Shown piece after piece: positions 47,186 to 58,638 of a stretch of DNA of 64,000 nt (the stretch's first letter is position 1; every line of letters begins with the position of its first letter). The position numbers were made by a program, and so were the translations under genes. The stretch lies in NCBI GenBank assembly GCA_025403435.1, contig CM046327.1, positions 10,904,218 to 10,968,217 on the forward strand. The letters run 5' to 3'. Origin of the DNA: Artocarpus heterophyllus. Lineage: Eukaryota > Streptophyta > Magnoliopsida > Rosales > Moraceae. A model generated the notes under the pieces. The model did not search any database. It was not told the origin of the DNA and worked only from the letters and a program-made list of their open reading frames with translations.

Positions 47186-48657
47186 ATGGGAAGATCTCCT
47201 TGTTGTGACGAGAGTGGCCTCAAGAAAGGCCCTTGGACACCAGAAGAAGATCAGAAGCTTGTCAAGTACATTACAAAACATGGCCATGGAAGTTGGAGAG
47301 CACTCCCTAGACTCGCAGGTAAATACATAGTGTACCCCACACAAACCACAACACAATCTCTCTCTCTCTCTCTCTCTCTCTCACGTCTAGGTTGTTATCT
47401 TTTTGTGCAGGGCTCAACAGATGTGGCAAAAGTTGCAGACTAAGGTGGACAAACTACTTGCGGCCTGATATCAAAAGAGGGAAATTCTCCCAAGAAGAAG
47501 AGGAAACGATCCTGAATCTCCATTCCATCCTTGGCAACAAGTAATTGATGATTAATTTAACTTTTTTTTTATTGAATTTGAAAGTCCTAATAAGACCAAC
47601 TTAAACTTATCGTTTGGCCTTGATCGTCAAAGTGGCCAATTATGCTTTTGACTTGATGACAAACTTGTTTAGTTATAGGAAGGAATAAAGAGTAGCATTG
47701 TACCTTCTTTTTTAAAAAAAAAAAAAAATCTTGACGAAGATCTTATTTGATTAACCCTTGAAAAAAAATAAAGCATTAAAATAATTGAATAGGATTCAAG
47801 TTTTTCTTCACAAATCAACGTTTCTTTTCTGCTTTTTTGGTTTGTTGGTTATTACCACTAGATGGTCAGCAATTGCGAGCCACCTACCCGGTCGGACAGA
47901 CAATGAGATAAAGAATTTCTGGAACACCCATCTGAAGAAAAAGCTAATCCAAATGGGAATTGATCCAATGACTCATCGTCCAAGAACTGACATCTTCTCA
48001 AGCTTGCCTCATCTCATAGCTCTTGCTAATCTCAAAGAGCTAATAACCATGGACCATCCTTGGGAAGAACTACAAGCCATGAGATCACTCCAAGCAGATC
48101 AAGCTCTTCAAATGGCTAAACTCCAATACTTGCAATACCTTCTCCAACCTCAAAACCCTTCAAACAATAACAACCACCTCATCAACAATTTCACTGCCAA
48201 TAACAATAATGATATGCAGGATCAGTCCATCAACAGTACTCTCCAATCGAATATCGGTCTCTATGATTCCGTTCCTTTCGATAATTTGCCCGACTTGTTG
48301 CAAATCTCTGACCAGACAACGCCGGTGCAGTTCATGGACAAACAACATGCGGTTGATCATATTATTCAAGCACAAGATTTTTCAGTGTTCGGCCAAGGGG
48401 ATATCATTGATCATGATCAGATCATGAATATCTTTGCAAGTTCCTCATCATGGGTTAACCCTAATTCTTCCGCGAGTCCGACAGCTTCTCCTCCACCTCC
48501 TCCTCCTGCGGCGGCAGCTGTGGAGACGGCCACGTCGGTTATCAATCTGCAAGGTGGTGATGCGTGCAGTGCTAACTCGAGCTATGGAGAAGCGGCTGCT
48601 CCTTCTGTTCGGCCTGACCTTCTCCTGGACAACACTTTATTTCAGGAGATTGCTTAA
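47186..48657 (+). CDS. MYB93-like: R2R3-MYB transcription factor, MYB53/92/93-like (subgroup 24)
   Basis: A nuclear DNA-binding regulator. There are three exons: 47186-47318 (133 bp), 47411-47540 (130 bp) and 47862-48657 (796 bp), with GT-AG introns at the standard R2R3-MYB positions. They encode 352 residues. The R2 repeat has Trp at 17, 37 and 57 ([26 protein letters not shown]). In R3 the first Trp is replaced by Phe70, as is usual, with Trp89 and Trp108 ([29 protein letters not shown]). After the repeats, [18 protein letters not shown] and a Gln/Leu helix ([19 protein letters not shown]) resemble the MYB53/92/93 group, known from root/suberin and lateral-root control. That role is inferred from the family. 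The C-terminus has Asn-rich, acidic and poly-Pro/Ala stretches. No bHLH-binding motif is seen in R3. The frame is intact. It stands alone between repeats. Confidence 0.93.
47319..47410 (+). other. MYB intron 1 with CT microsatellite
   Basis: The 92-bp GT-AG intron follows codon position 1 of Gly45. A CT run at about 47357-47382 lies upstream of the acceptor TTTTTGTGCAG and may serve as its polypyrimidine tract. Confidence 0.88.
47541..47861 (+). other. MYB intron 2
   Basis: The 321-bp intron runs from GTAATT to CCACTAG and splits the Lys88 codon, the conserved second intron site of R2R3-MYB genes. Confidence 0.88.
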
Positions 48658-50547
48658 GTAATATACTTTCTTTGTTGATTATTCGCCACATAGTACTACT
48701 ACTACATATATTATTCTGTATCATGTCATTTGTATGTTCATATATTATGTAAAATTACCATGAGAGGCCTTGGATGAGACATGAGCTACAGGGTATGCTA
48801 TAGCTAGCTGCTAATTATCTAGGATAAAGGTAAAGAAAGAGAAAAAGGAAAAAAAAAGAAAAGAAAAAAGAAAAAGAAATCCTTGCACGTCAAGGACGCA
48901 GTCTATTACTTATTTATATATGTGTCACAATTTTCATTAATATGCATAGATAGTCTATACTTCTAAAACAGTCTTCTTCTTTAATTATTTTTATTACATT
49001 GAACTTTTCGCCATATTTTCATATTTATTTGAATCCGTTTCTTTCTTTATGCATGTCTTTTCTTTGTTGTATAAATATTTCTTGATGTTATCAAGACAAC
49101 AGAAGTATTCCAATATATCCGCAAAGGATTAATCAGGCATGGGTGCTAAATTGTCTACTTGACTAAAATTGCAATATTGGATCTTGCAATATATATATTT
49201 GTGATACTTAATTGTTATATTTAGATGGCGGCAGAAATAGCTGGGTATTATTCTGAGAGCTCCTTATGCATGTTATGGCTATTGTCTTGGATCAGAAGAA
49301 ATTCATCTATAGATGAATTTTAAAAGGGTGCCCTTTATTAAACAAAGATGTGACTGATTTATATCCAACGGGGCCGGCACGGTGGTCGTCAACGTAGTTA
49401 GAATGTTCTAGTTTCCCCCTAATATCAATTGTTTCTTCTTTTCATTTAAGAAAGAAGAAGAAAAAAATTCTGAAGAAGACACAAATCAATCATATCTATA
49501 ATGATGAGCACAATTATAACAAGATTATCGTATTTACATGCATACATACATGCATACATTTGACCACATAATAATTGAGAATGTATGTTTTTCTTATGAA
49601 GATCAATTTATCATCCTTTAGTAATATTGGAGCAAATAGGCAGGCATGGATGCATGAAGCAAAGAAATTTGTTAGCACCTATGATACGTTGCATTTTAAT
49701 TTGAGAAGTGTGGAATTAAAAATATACATCAACTTGAAATGTTGGAATCAATTACCAAGAAATATCACAGGGTAACAACTGTCCGGCCATCCCATGACAA
49801 GCTCCTCACCCAAATTTATTAAATAAAAATAATATAAGAATTACAAAAATTAAGACGTGCACGACAATTGAAAAGAAAAATAAGTTTAATTGCTTTTCAA
49901 AGAAGTGCTGGAATTTTAATTAAAAAAAAAAAAGAAGCTCCGGGTAGCTTATTTATTTCATGAGCAACCAAGCAATCTTTTGTTCAAGTTTTTAATTTCT
50001 TTTTAATTTTTTTTTTCAATAAGCCAATAATTATATTATCTACTGGAGATTTGAAAGTTCAATGTTTGAAGTCTTCACGTTCACACTTAAACCTGATGAT
50101 TTCCTTTTTGTTTATAACTTTTCTTCTGCTCCACTTTGGATTAATAAACATTATATTACAAAAGTAAAGTATGCTTATTATTACTTAAACTATCATTCTG
50201 AAGTTCCTTGACCAAACATTTCGACCCGCACCAGCTTCTAACCACTCTCGTGGATATATTGGTTCAGAGCTCGATTTGTTCTTCGCAAGACAAAAAAAAC
50301 ATTTAAGCTTGAGCTAGAGCTCTTTGCCTTTCTAACACTCAAAGACAGAGAGAGAGAGAGAGTTGACCATGTCATTAATGTCAACAAGTGACGCAAAAAG
50401 GATCCTCAATGATGAGAGAGGGACCCAAAAGTAGTTACGACTTGGGAAGCACAAAATAATGACCTTAGAACTTTCTCACTTTATAGTCAAGAGATTGGAC
50501 ATCTAATTACCACCAAATAAGTTCTCAATAGATTCTAGCTTATAGCA
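48658..50547. other. MYB 3' region and intergenic DNA
   Basis: A purine-rich A/G stretch follows at 48830-48880. A tandem ACATGCAT-type run is near 49535-49558, and a GA run near 50346-50360. No gene is supported; the open frame 49575-49775 has no recognised similarity. Confidence 0.45.
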
Positions 50548-50772
50548 GGGAATTTTTACAGTAAAAGAGAAATTTTGCTCAATTTGCTTTTATAACGGTT
50601 GGTTTTAGGATTTTAACCATCTGATATATTATCAATGTTAAAAATTTACTCTACATAATTTAAAATTGCTTTAATTCAGATATCTGATCATTAAAAAGTT
50701 AATACCAAGGTTAAAACAACCATGCACCTTTAATGGAATAAAATTGTATTTTTCACTCTAAGGACTCTCTAA
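50548..50772. mobile_element. Possible short MITE
   Basis: The left arm (TTTTTACAGTAAAAGAGAAA, then GGTTGGTTTTAGG and ATCTGATAT) is mirrored imperfectly on the right (ATATCTGATCA, GGTTAAAACAACC, TTTTTCACTCTAAGG). Ends are uncertain. Confidence 0.4.
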
Positions 50773-51909
50773 TGGTTATCCTTATTTGTTTCTTTATTTC
50801 CTTTTCTTGTTTTCTTGTTTTTTGTTTTTTGTTTTTTATTTCTTTGATCAGCTGAGATATATTATGATTTTTTTTTTGAGAAATATATGACGTCCCATGT
50901 ACTAAATTAGTGTCCCTTTAAAGCGAGTCTTAAAGCTGTAACGCTTGTTCACATTCCTAATATATGTAATATTGATCATATCAGAAGTAAGAATAGCTTA
51001 ATTTCTTCGTTAGAGTAGCAGGCAGACTTTTTTTTTTCTTGGGAAACTTTTATCTTTAAAGTAAGAAAAGTAATTAGACCAAAAGGATAGGCTGATCAGA
51101 GGGCGGGCTAGCTAGTGAAATGCTATACAGCTAGTAGTTAGCAATTAAGTCATCCTGTACAACTGCTACACCGCTTTTGTTCGTCTTCTTGTTTGAATTT
51201 AAGAACTGATTACAATAAGTTCCGTCTTCTAAAAACCTGAACTTAATTTAAGAAAATTCTCGGTGCTCATATTTTCTGCAAAAATTAAATGTTGCCGGAC
51301 ACATTTAAATGCAAGACAAATTATGTTCTGAAAGTTTGTTAATCAAAATTTTCTGGCTTCAGCTTATTCATAGTTGGGAAAATTACAAAATAAGGAGCGT
51401 TATAAATGAGCTCCATACAAATACAAGTCACAGTCATAAAATGGGTAAGTTACCTAATACTAATAATTAAAAATAAATCAATATAGAGGTAAGATTTGCT
51501 GGTCTTTTCGATGTAGTTATAATTTATGAACCAAATATTAAATGCAGACAATTAATAAGATAAAGTGAGTATTGGGCATCTAGCATCATAAAATTATCGT
51601 TCACATGTTGTCCTCTCTAGAGTTTCAGGCCTATGAGAGTGTTGTCTTCCTCTGAGATTATTTTGAGACTTCGAACCCTCAGCTTTTTCTACTTAGTCCT
51701 GTTCTTTCCTCGTCGTTTTCCTCAGCATTCCCCAACTGCTCCTATCTGTCCGGTCTTGTTCATTTGTAATGGTGGAATAAACTCTCTATTTCAGATGTGG
51801 AAGGAGATGTTGTTGGGGTGGACGATTCCTTGTTGGGAAAGAATAAACAAGAGTTCCAAGCATGCGTTGGTAGGGCAGAATTTTCACAAAAAAGAACTAC
51901 AATAAAGAA
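50773..51909. other. Intergenic DNA
   Basis: No supported gene. The open frame 51633-51905 precedes the LINE ORF1-like segment but has no recognised domain. Confidence 0.35.
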
Positions 51910-52400
51910 GTGCTGAAGTCTAATCTAGCCGAAACACCGAGGCCTATGAACTATGGTCCATGGATCCGACCCAAACCTCCAAAAAAAAAAAAACTACGGT
52001 TTGTTAGCTCCAATCAGTTAACAGGAGCTGGATACGGTGTTTCGGTTGGAATAAGGAAGAAACGGGTTATTCAAAGCCCAACTCCGACAACGCCGGTGGT
52101 TGCCAGTACTGACAAAAAGAAGCCATCCTGCATTTTCCCTTCGAAAATGGGAACAGGGAATGTTTTGATCAAAGTCGCCTTCTACACTCTTAGGAAACAA
52201 AGCATGCGCCGCGCCCAAGACCCGATGGAACGAATTCCAAATAATGCGGCCCCCACCGTTGCCACTAAATGTATGCCACCAAAGGATGCAGGGCCCGATG
52301 CGGCGGAGTGCAATTCTTATACTTCCTCCCAGCAAGGATACTCCCCAATTTAAGCCTAGATCACCTCCTCTCTGTTTGGGCCCGGTCCTGAGCAACGCCC
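51910..52400 (+). pseudogene. Possible LINE ORF1 C-terminal remnant
   Basis: The open segment begins with NYGPWIRPKPPKKKKLRF, which resembles the YGPW plus basic tract that ends the gag-like ORF1 of plant L1-type LINEs. No zinc knuckle or upstream ORF1 domain is readable. The GC-richer composition contrasts with its surroundings. It could be the front of the LINE whose RT begins at 54231, but no endonuclease connects them. Confidence 0.28.
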
Positions 52401-52559
52401 ACACTCATAGTTAAATAAGCCCACCGCTAAAATTGATAGAGAAATTACATGAAAGAGTGGATTTCGTTATTCTACTAGCAAATCATGTCACTGCTTTTAA
52501 GAATATAAAAATATTAACAGATTCAAATAAATTGGTATTTTAAAATAAACATAAACCTA

Positions 52560-54230
52560 AAACTATCCTTGAAAAAGTCAGATTTCTTTTTTTTTTAATT
52601 ATTTTCCCCTCATTTCTCTCACTTTCCCTTTCTCTCTCCTCAGTTCCTCTACGTCTCTCTCCACTCCCTCTCTCAGAACTGGCTTCCCGTCCAGTTTAGT
52701 GATGGCAACGGGCATGGGTGATAGATGACTATGACGGACGACTGGCGTCAGGCGACGATCGATGGCCGCCATAGTCAAACCAGATCAGCTTTCTTTCTCC
52801 ACTGCGTGCTTTTCTCGATCTCTTTCTCTTCTCCCTTCTTTCCAATATGATTTCCTCGCTAGTGGCCGTGTCGAGCTCGTGACAAAGATGGAGTCGCAAT
52901 CGAAGAAGGGACCTCCTGCGATGAGACAACCTCTGAGCTCGACGAGCTGCCATGGCAAACTGCTCCATCGAGATCTGATCTGCAATTACTTCTCCATTGC
53001 CTTCGTGGATCCGTCCTCATTGTCCCCGATCTGCTCTCGCCGTCCTTGATCTACTCTTGCTATCCCCAATCTCACTCGTCGTTCCTGATCCATCCTTTGA
53101 TAGTGTCGATGGTGAAGCTCATAAGGGTGTTGGCAAACCCCCAATCGATGATGAGCGAGCCAATCCAGCAAATCGCAACGGTTGTCGACGATGACAGAGG
53201 CTCGTATGGACGTTAACGATTTTTCAGAGACTTAGCGACGCACGACTGTAGTCTACAACTGGTCTATGGTGGAGGTTTTTTATTTACAGTTTTTTTTTGT
53301 GTAAATATTTACAGGGTTTTCTTTTTGGTGCATTATCTGGTTTGTGGTGGTATTTATTATTTATTTTTCTCATTTTTATTGTAAAAATGGAACATTTGCA
53401 GCAAAATGTGACTTTCTAGTCGCCAGCTCCTTCATCGATGCAGGTGAAGTCTAAAAAAGTCGCTGGTAAAGTATTTTAGGGAAATATTATATTGCTATAT
53501 AAATATAGTATTTTTCCGCCCCGTAACGTCGTTGGTATTGGTGTGTTCGTGACCACACCAGTAAATTTTTTGTATTTTACATAGTAATATAATATTATTA
53601 GGGTGATATTATATTTCTTGGCAAAGTCATTGTAAACTTTTATATTTATATAGTAATATAATATTATTTATAGGTGGTCTAGCAAATCGTTGGTATTTTT
53701 TATATTTACACTATAATATAATACATTTTGAACATATTGTATTTTTCAATTGTCGACAGTCCGACGGAGTGGCTACTAAATTTTTGTATTTACACTAATA
53801 CATAATATAAGGTTAATATTGTATTTCTCGATCATTGATAAAATTTTTGTATTTACTGCTGGCAGTCCGGTGAAGTTGTTACTGAATTTTTGTATTTACA
53901 CTGTAATATAGTATTACAAGGTTAATATTGTATTTTTTAGTCACCAGCGAATTCTTGTATTTATACAGTAATACAATATTTTCAAGTGAAATACTATATT
54001 TCTTAGTTGTCGGTGGTCCGGTGAAGTCGTTGGTGAATTTTTGTATACACAGTAAATACGGTATTTTCTGGTAATGTATTTTTTAGCTATCAATGGTCTG
54101 ATGAAGTCGTCGGTAAATTTTAGTATTTACACTTTAAGACAAAATTTCACTTGAAACACTATATTCCCTGGTTGCCTGCAATTCAACGAAGTCATTAGTG
54201 AATTTTTGTATTTACAAAATAGTACAGTAT
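52560..54230. repeat. Unclassified repeat with degenerate tandem tail, copy 2
   Basis: A pyrimidine-rich left part (52590-52680) and a GC-richer block (52690-53270) lead into a tail (53280-54230). The tail repeats a unit of roughly 100-130 bp about eight times, built from GGTGAATTTTTGTATTTACA, ACAGTAATATAGTATT-like words, ATATTGTATTTCTTAGT and GTCGGTGGTCCGGTGAAGT. The same organisation is seen at 16047-17412. Short open frames in the GC-rich block overlap on both strands and are not convincing. The right edge is cut by the LINE. Confidence 0.55.
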
Positions 54231-56974
54231 TTATGCACCCTACCAAGGCTCCTCGGCCTGATGGTTTCCAACCAATTTTCTTTCAAACGAAGCAGAGCCT
54301 TGTGAGGAAAACCCTTATTGACGCTTGTCTCAACGTTCTCAACAAGGGTGACTCTATTTGAGAATTTAATCATACCTTTGTAAAGCTTATCCCCAATGTT
54401 AAGGAGCCAAAATCAGCTGGTGATTTTAGGCCTATAAGCCTCTGCAGTGTCGTATACAAAACTGTGGCCAAGGTGCCTGCCAACAGAATTAAAAAAGTGT
54501 TGACTCCTTTGATTTCCAGTAGTCAAAGCGCCTCCGTCCTAGAACGGCTTATTACGGACAATGTCATTGTGGCATATGAACTTATTCACTCAATGGGGAA
54601 ACGTAACAATGAGAAAAGGAGCTCAGTTGCTTTTAAACTCGACATGACCAAAGCATACGATCGTATCAAATGGGATTTTCTGATTGGAATTATGAAAAGG
54701 AAGGGCTTCAGTGAAAAATTGTGCAGTATTTCGAGACTATATATCTTCTTCCTCATCAACAGAATTCTAATGGGAAATGTTACTCGTCAAAGGGGTATCA
54801 GGCAAGGCTGCCCTCTGTTGCGTTGCCTCTTTATTATGTGTTCTGAAGGGCTTACTAGTCTCATTGTCCAAGCAGAGCGGGCAGATCAGATTCATGGAAT
54901 GAAATTCACTAGATACAACCCTCTGGTAAGCCATCTCTTTTTTGTTGACGATAGTTTAGTTTTTTGCAGAGCAGATATTCAAGAACGTACAAGGCTTAAA
55001 ACTATCCTAGCTCACTACAAACGTGCTTTAGGCCAAAAAATTTACTTTGACAAATCATGCATTTCTTTTAGTCCAAACGTCCAACCTAGCATGAGACGGG
55101 CAATTCAACAGCTCATGGGGCTCAGTGTTTCAAAAGCTCATGATAAACAATTGGGATTTCCTACTTTTGTAGGCAAAAACAAGCGTCAAACCTTCAGCTA
55201 TACTAAGAAGCGGGTGTTGAAAAAGTTGCAGAACTGGAAACAAAAATTTTTTTTAGCTGGAGGAAAATAGGTTCTAATAAAAGCGGTTGTTCGGGCTATG
55301 CCTAATTATGCCATGAGCGATATCATGCTTCCTTCAACCCTCTGTCATGAATTACAAAACTTAATTAAAGCCTTTTGATGGAGATCTTCAAATAAAAACT
55401 AGAAAATGTATTGGCTCAAATGGGAGAAGCTGTGCCAGCCCAAGAACTTTGGCAGGATGGGATTTCATGACCTTGTTGCCTTCAGTCACAATGACCGTTA
55501 AACAAGGATAGCGGCTGCTCCATAACAACTGTTCCCTGGTGTTCCAGGTATTAAAATCGAAATATTTCCATTCCTCTATCTTCCTTAATGCCAAAGCAAC
55601 AAACTGTAGCTCCTTTTTTTGGCGCAGCCTGTTGTGGGGCTTGGAATTACTCAAAAGGGGACTGCGGTGGCAAGTAGGGAATGGCAGCAAAATCGACGCT
55701 TTCAAAGATCCCTGGATTCCCCAGCCCTCTTCTTTCAAACCGGTATCGCCAAATCGAACTCACGAACCTTTGAAGGTATCGGAGTTGCTCCTACCATCGG
55801 GAGGTGGATGGATTAATAATGTTATAGAACAAACTTTCCTGCCTGTGGACCGGGACCATCTTGGTGAGTTTTACTCATTCAGAGGACACTTTAATTTGGC
55901 ATTATGGAAAACATAATAAATTTTCTGTTTGGAGTGCTTATCACCTAGCTTTCGCAGCCTATCTTGCAAACGAAGCTTCTTCTAGCAATTCCCATTCTTC
56001 CTGGTGGCAGTGCCTCCGGAAGCTTAAAGTTCCAAGCAAAATAAAAAATTTTCTATAGAGAGCTTCTAATGATATCTTTCCTACAGCTCTAGCGCTCTAC
56101 TCCCGTGGGATAAATATGTCCCAAATATGTCAGATTTGTCAAGACAAAAGGGAAGATGTGTCTTATTCCTTGTTTCGATGCCCAGGTCCCCATAATTTAT
56201 GGTCTCTTTCCATCTTTGGAGAAAAGTTCTCTAACTTTCATGGCAGGTATTTTTGGATTTTAATGAGATGATTCGCACCCAATTCTCCACAGAGGATTTT
56301 GAACTATTTGCAGTGATTTTATGAAAGAATTCGTACCACAGAAATTTAGCTGTTCATAACCATTAAGGTTGCCCTGCTGATCTTCTTTTGTCTAAAGCTA
56401 GCAATTTCCTGGAAGAGTATCGTCAGCTGCAAAGCAAGATAATTAGCAACTTTGAACGTCCCAACTCCTGTCCGAAGCACTGGATTGCCCCTGACCCTGG
56501 TTTATTGAAGCTGCTAAACGTTGATGCGGCGGTTGTTCCGGGGCTCAATCACATAGGGGTGGGCGCTCTCATTCGGGATTAGGCAAGAGAGGTTTTAGGA
56601 GCTTTGGCTAAACGTGTTGAAGGAAATTATGACGTGATCACCAGTGAACTATTAGGAAGGGCTCGTTTTTGCTGCTAACTCAGGACTTTGCCCAAAGATC
56701 ATTGAAAGCGACTGTAAAAATGCCATAAGTGCTATCCATGATGATTCTAGTCTGTCCTCTTATGGTGTTATTGTTAGCGATATAAAAAACCTTTGTATGA
56801 TCACGAGTGGTGGCTCTTGCAGCTTTATTTCACGTGATGGAAATATGGCTGCCTATTCACTTGCTCGCTCTACTTTTTCCTCTGTTGAGGAACGTTACTG
56901 GCTTGAGGAAAGCCAAGTTGTATTTCTTCTATTGTTTTGGCTGATTGCAGGAATTGAAATTCAGTTTTCCCCTT
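54231..56974 (+). pseudogene. LINE ORF2 remnant: RT, zinc-binding region, RNase H
   Basis: Reverse transcriptase covers 54231-55270. It has one stop near 54360 and then a long open part with FRPISLCSVVYK, FKLDMTKAYDRIKWDF, GIRQGCPL and HLFFVDDSLVF; here FVDD replaces the usual FADD catalytic box. A thumb/connection part continues in broken frames to about 55900. The zinc-binding region is near 55920-56220 (SVWSAYHLA, WWQCLRKLKVPSKIKNF, CQICQDKREDVSYSLFRC). The C-terminal RNase H lies at about 56470-56974 (LNVDAAVVPG, GVGALIRD, KIIESDCKNAISAI, FISRDGNMAAYSLAR). Several stops and frameshifts make it inactive. Confidence 0.88.
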
Positions 56975-57000
56975 AAAAAATAAATAAATAAAAATAAAGT
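54231..57000 (+). mobile_element. 5'-truncated LINE (non-LTR retrotransposon)
   Basis: It begins abruptly in the reverse transcriptase at MHPTKAPRPDGF, with no endonuclease or ORF1, and ends in an A-rich tail (about 56976-57000, AAATAAATAAATAAAAATAA). 5' truncation is typical of LINE insertion. It lies directly against the tandem-tail repeat. No target duplication was found by eye. Confidence 0.85.
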
Positions 57001-57665
57001 CAATACCACTAAGAATGATAATTGTGGAAGAAATTTTATTTTTCTAAGATGCCCTGCAATGTGGACCTCCAATAGGATATTCCAATCTTGGAAGGATTCT
57101 TTTAACTTTATTATTATTATTATTATTTTATTTTTGCTTTTATAAGAAAATAAAGACCAAGCAAACAATTGCATAGAGACAAACATGGTTTTGGGTGAAA
57201 GGGTACAAGAAAGGAGGTCTAAAAGAGGCAGCAAGGGCGCATGGACGACAATCATCAAGAAGAGCGCAATTGTATAGGGACATCAAGTGAAAGCACAAAG
57301 ATGGCAATCGTCGAGAGATTAGAATGGTCCTAATTTGAGCATTAAAGAGAAGGACATTACGAGGAGGGAGTTAGAGTGGCGTGGCAATGCATATTCTTTT
57401 TCTTTTCTTTTTTTTTTTTTTAAGAAGTACTATTAGGGTGTTGCCGTTAGAGCAAATGACTCAAGTGAAAAAAATAATAACGATAAAAGAAAGAAAAGGC
57501 ATAGGATGCAAGAACGCATAGAGAGAAAAGAAATCATTAGCTATGAAGGATCAGGACTCATTTGATGATAAATCTCTTAAATACAATAAGATGAAAATAA
57601 TTAGTACGAGACTAAACCCTATCCGCCAAAAAAAATGCCAGCGCCTATTGTTCTGTATCTTTTAA
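57001..57665. other. Intergenic DNA
   Basis: A TTA/ATT run lies near 57109-57127. No supported gene. Confidence 0.45.
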
Positions 57666-57835
57666 GTGTTTGACTGAGTAGTGGGAATTATGGTTCTCAT
57701 CACAAACTCAGTTATAAACAGTGTAAAGCTCTCACATGCTATAGTAACAATAAAAAAATTACTACAGTGTAAAGCTCTCATATGCTACAGTAAAAGTGGT
57801 TCTGACCAACGGTTCTCACCATCCTTCCTAACACC
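57666..57835. mobile_element. Small MITE, CTGTAGCA family, copy 4
   Basis: The left GTGTTTGACTGAGTAGTGGG pairs with the right (reverse complement GTGTTAGGAAGGATGGTGAG). The interior has two copies of GTGTAAAGCTCTCA followed by ATGCTAYAGTAA, the reverse-complement form of the family motif. Confidence 0.6.
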
Positions 57836-57867
57836 ACATTAATTTTCCCTCCCAATTTTTTTTTCCC

Positions 57868-58258
57868 ATGACGATCGAAGATATCACCACCACTGCAACA
57901 TACACTCCCATCATCATTAACTCCATCAAACGTTAATGCCCCATTCCCCCTCAAACTCAATACCTACGGTTACGTCTCATGCCTGGAAGCTGTAATTTGA
58001 CACTCGCTATGATCTTCTTGGTTATGTGGACGAAACCAAAGCTTACCATCGGCGCTACAATCACTGTTAGTGGAGTTGCATCACCCAAACCGGCTTATAT
58101 CTCTTGGTATGCTAAGATCAATTGATCGTGAAGGCCATCATTGGCTTCCTATCTTCCACCGTAATTCTCACTATTGCTTATGCCAATGCGTATTCTGGAC
58201 CATCATGTGGCCGCATCAGACAAATCTAAGGGACTTCTCAAGAATCCCGTCATAGGCA
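57868..58258 (+). pseudogene. Copia gag fragment
   Basis: Frames alternate but read in gag order: MTIEDITTTATYTP at 57868, then SHAWKL, YDLLGYVDETKA near 58008, and IIGFLSSTVILTIAYANAY near 58135-58200. This is the N-terminal gag (UBN2-type) region of a plant copia element unlike A-C. Multiple stops; no LTR identified. Confidence 0.65.
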
Positions 58259-58638
58259 CACAAAGTGTCGGAAACGTCTAAGAGTGTCAGATCTAGTCTG
58301 TAAATTGGCACAGGTTTAGGAAACGTCTAGAGAATCCTCACGATACTCGGTTTTGTAGAAATCTTCACTCGCAGTGTGTGAGAATTATGAGAACATTCAT
58401 AAAATTCAACCCAGAACCCTACAAAGAACAAGAAAGAGAGGAGGAGAGAGAATGCAACAAAAAATAGTATGTATAAAATTTTGTACATGCGTATCTTACA
58501 GTTGTATACAGGTATTGTTTATTGACCCCAATTAATAACGAGATATCCACTAAATAGAAATCTATTAAATTGATTATTTAAAATCAGTCAAGTGGGTCAT
58601 ATCCATTAACTGATAGTTATTATCAGATATCCCTCGTA
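58259..58638. other. Intergenic DNA
   Basis: A GTCGGAAACGTCTAAGAG / TTAGGAAACGTCTAGAGA direct pair lies near 58267-58336. No gene is supported. Confidence 0.4.

Noticed and set aside
52018..52404. 128-codon minus-strand open frame
   Set aside because: It overlaps the more plausible plus-strand LINE ORF1-like segment and has no recognised domain.
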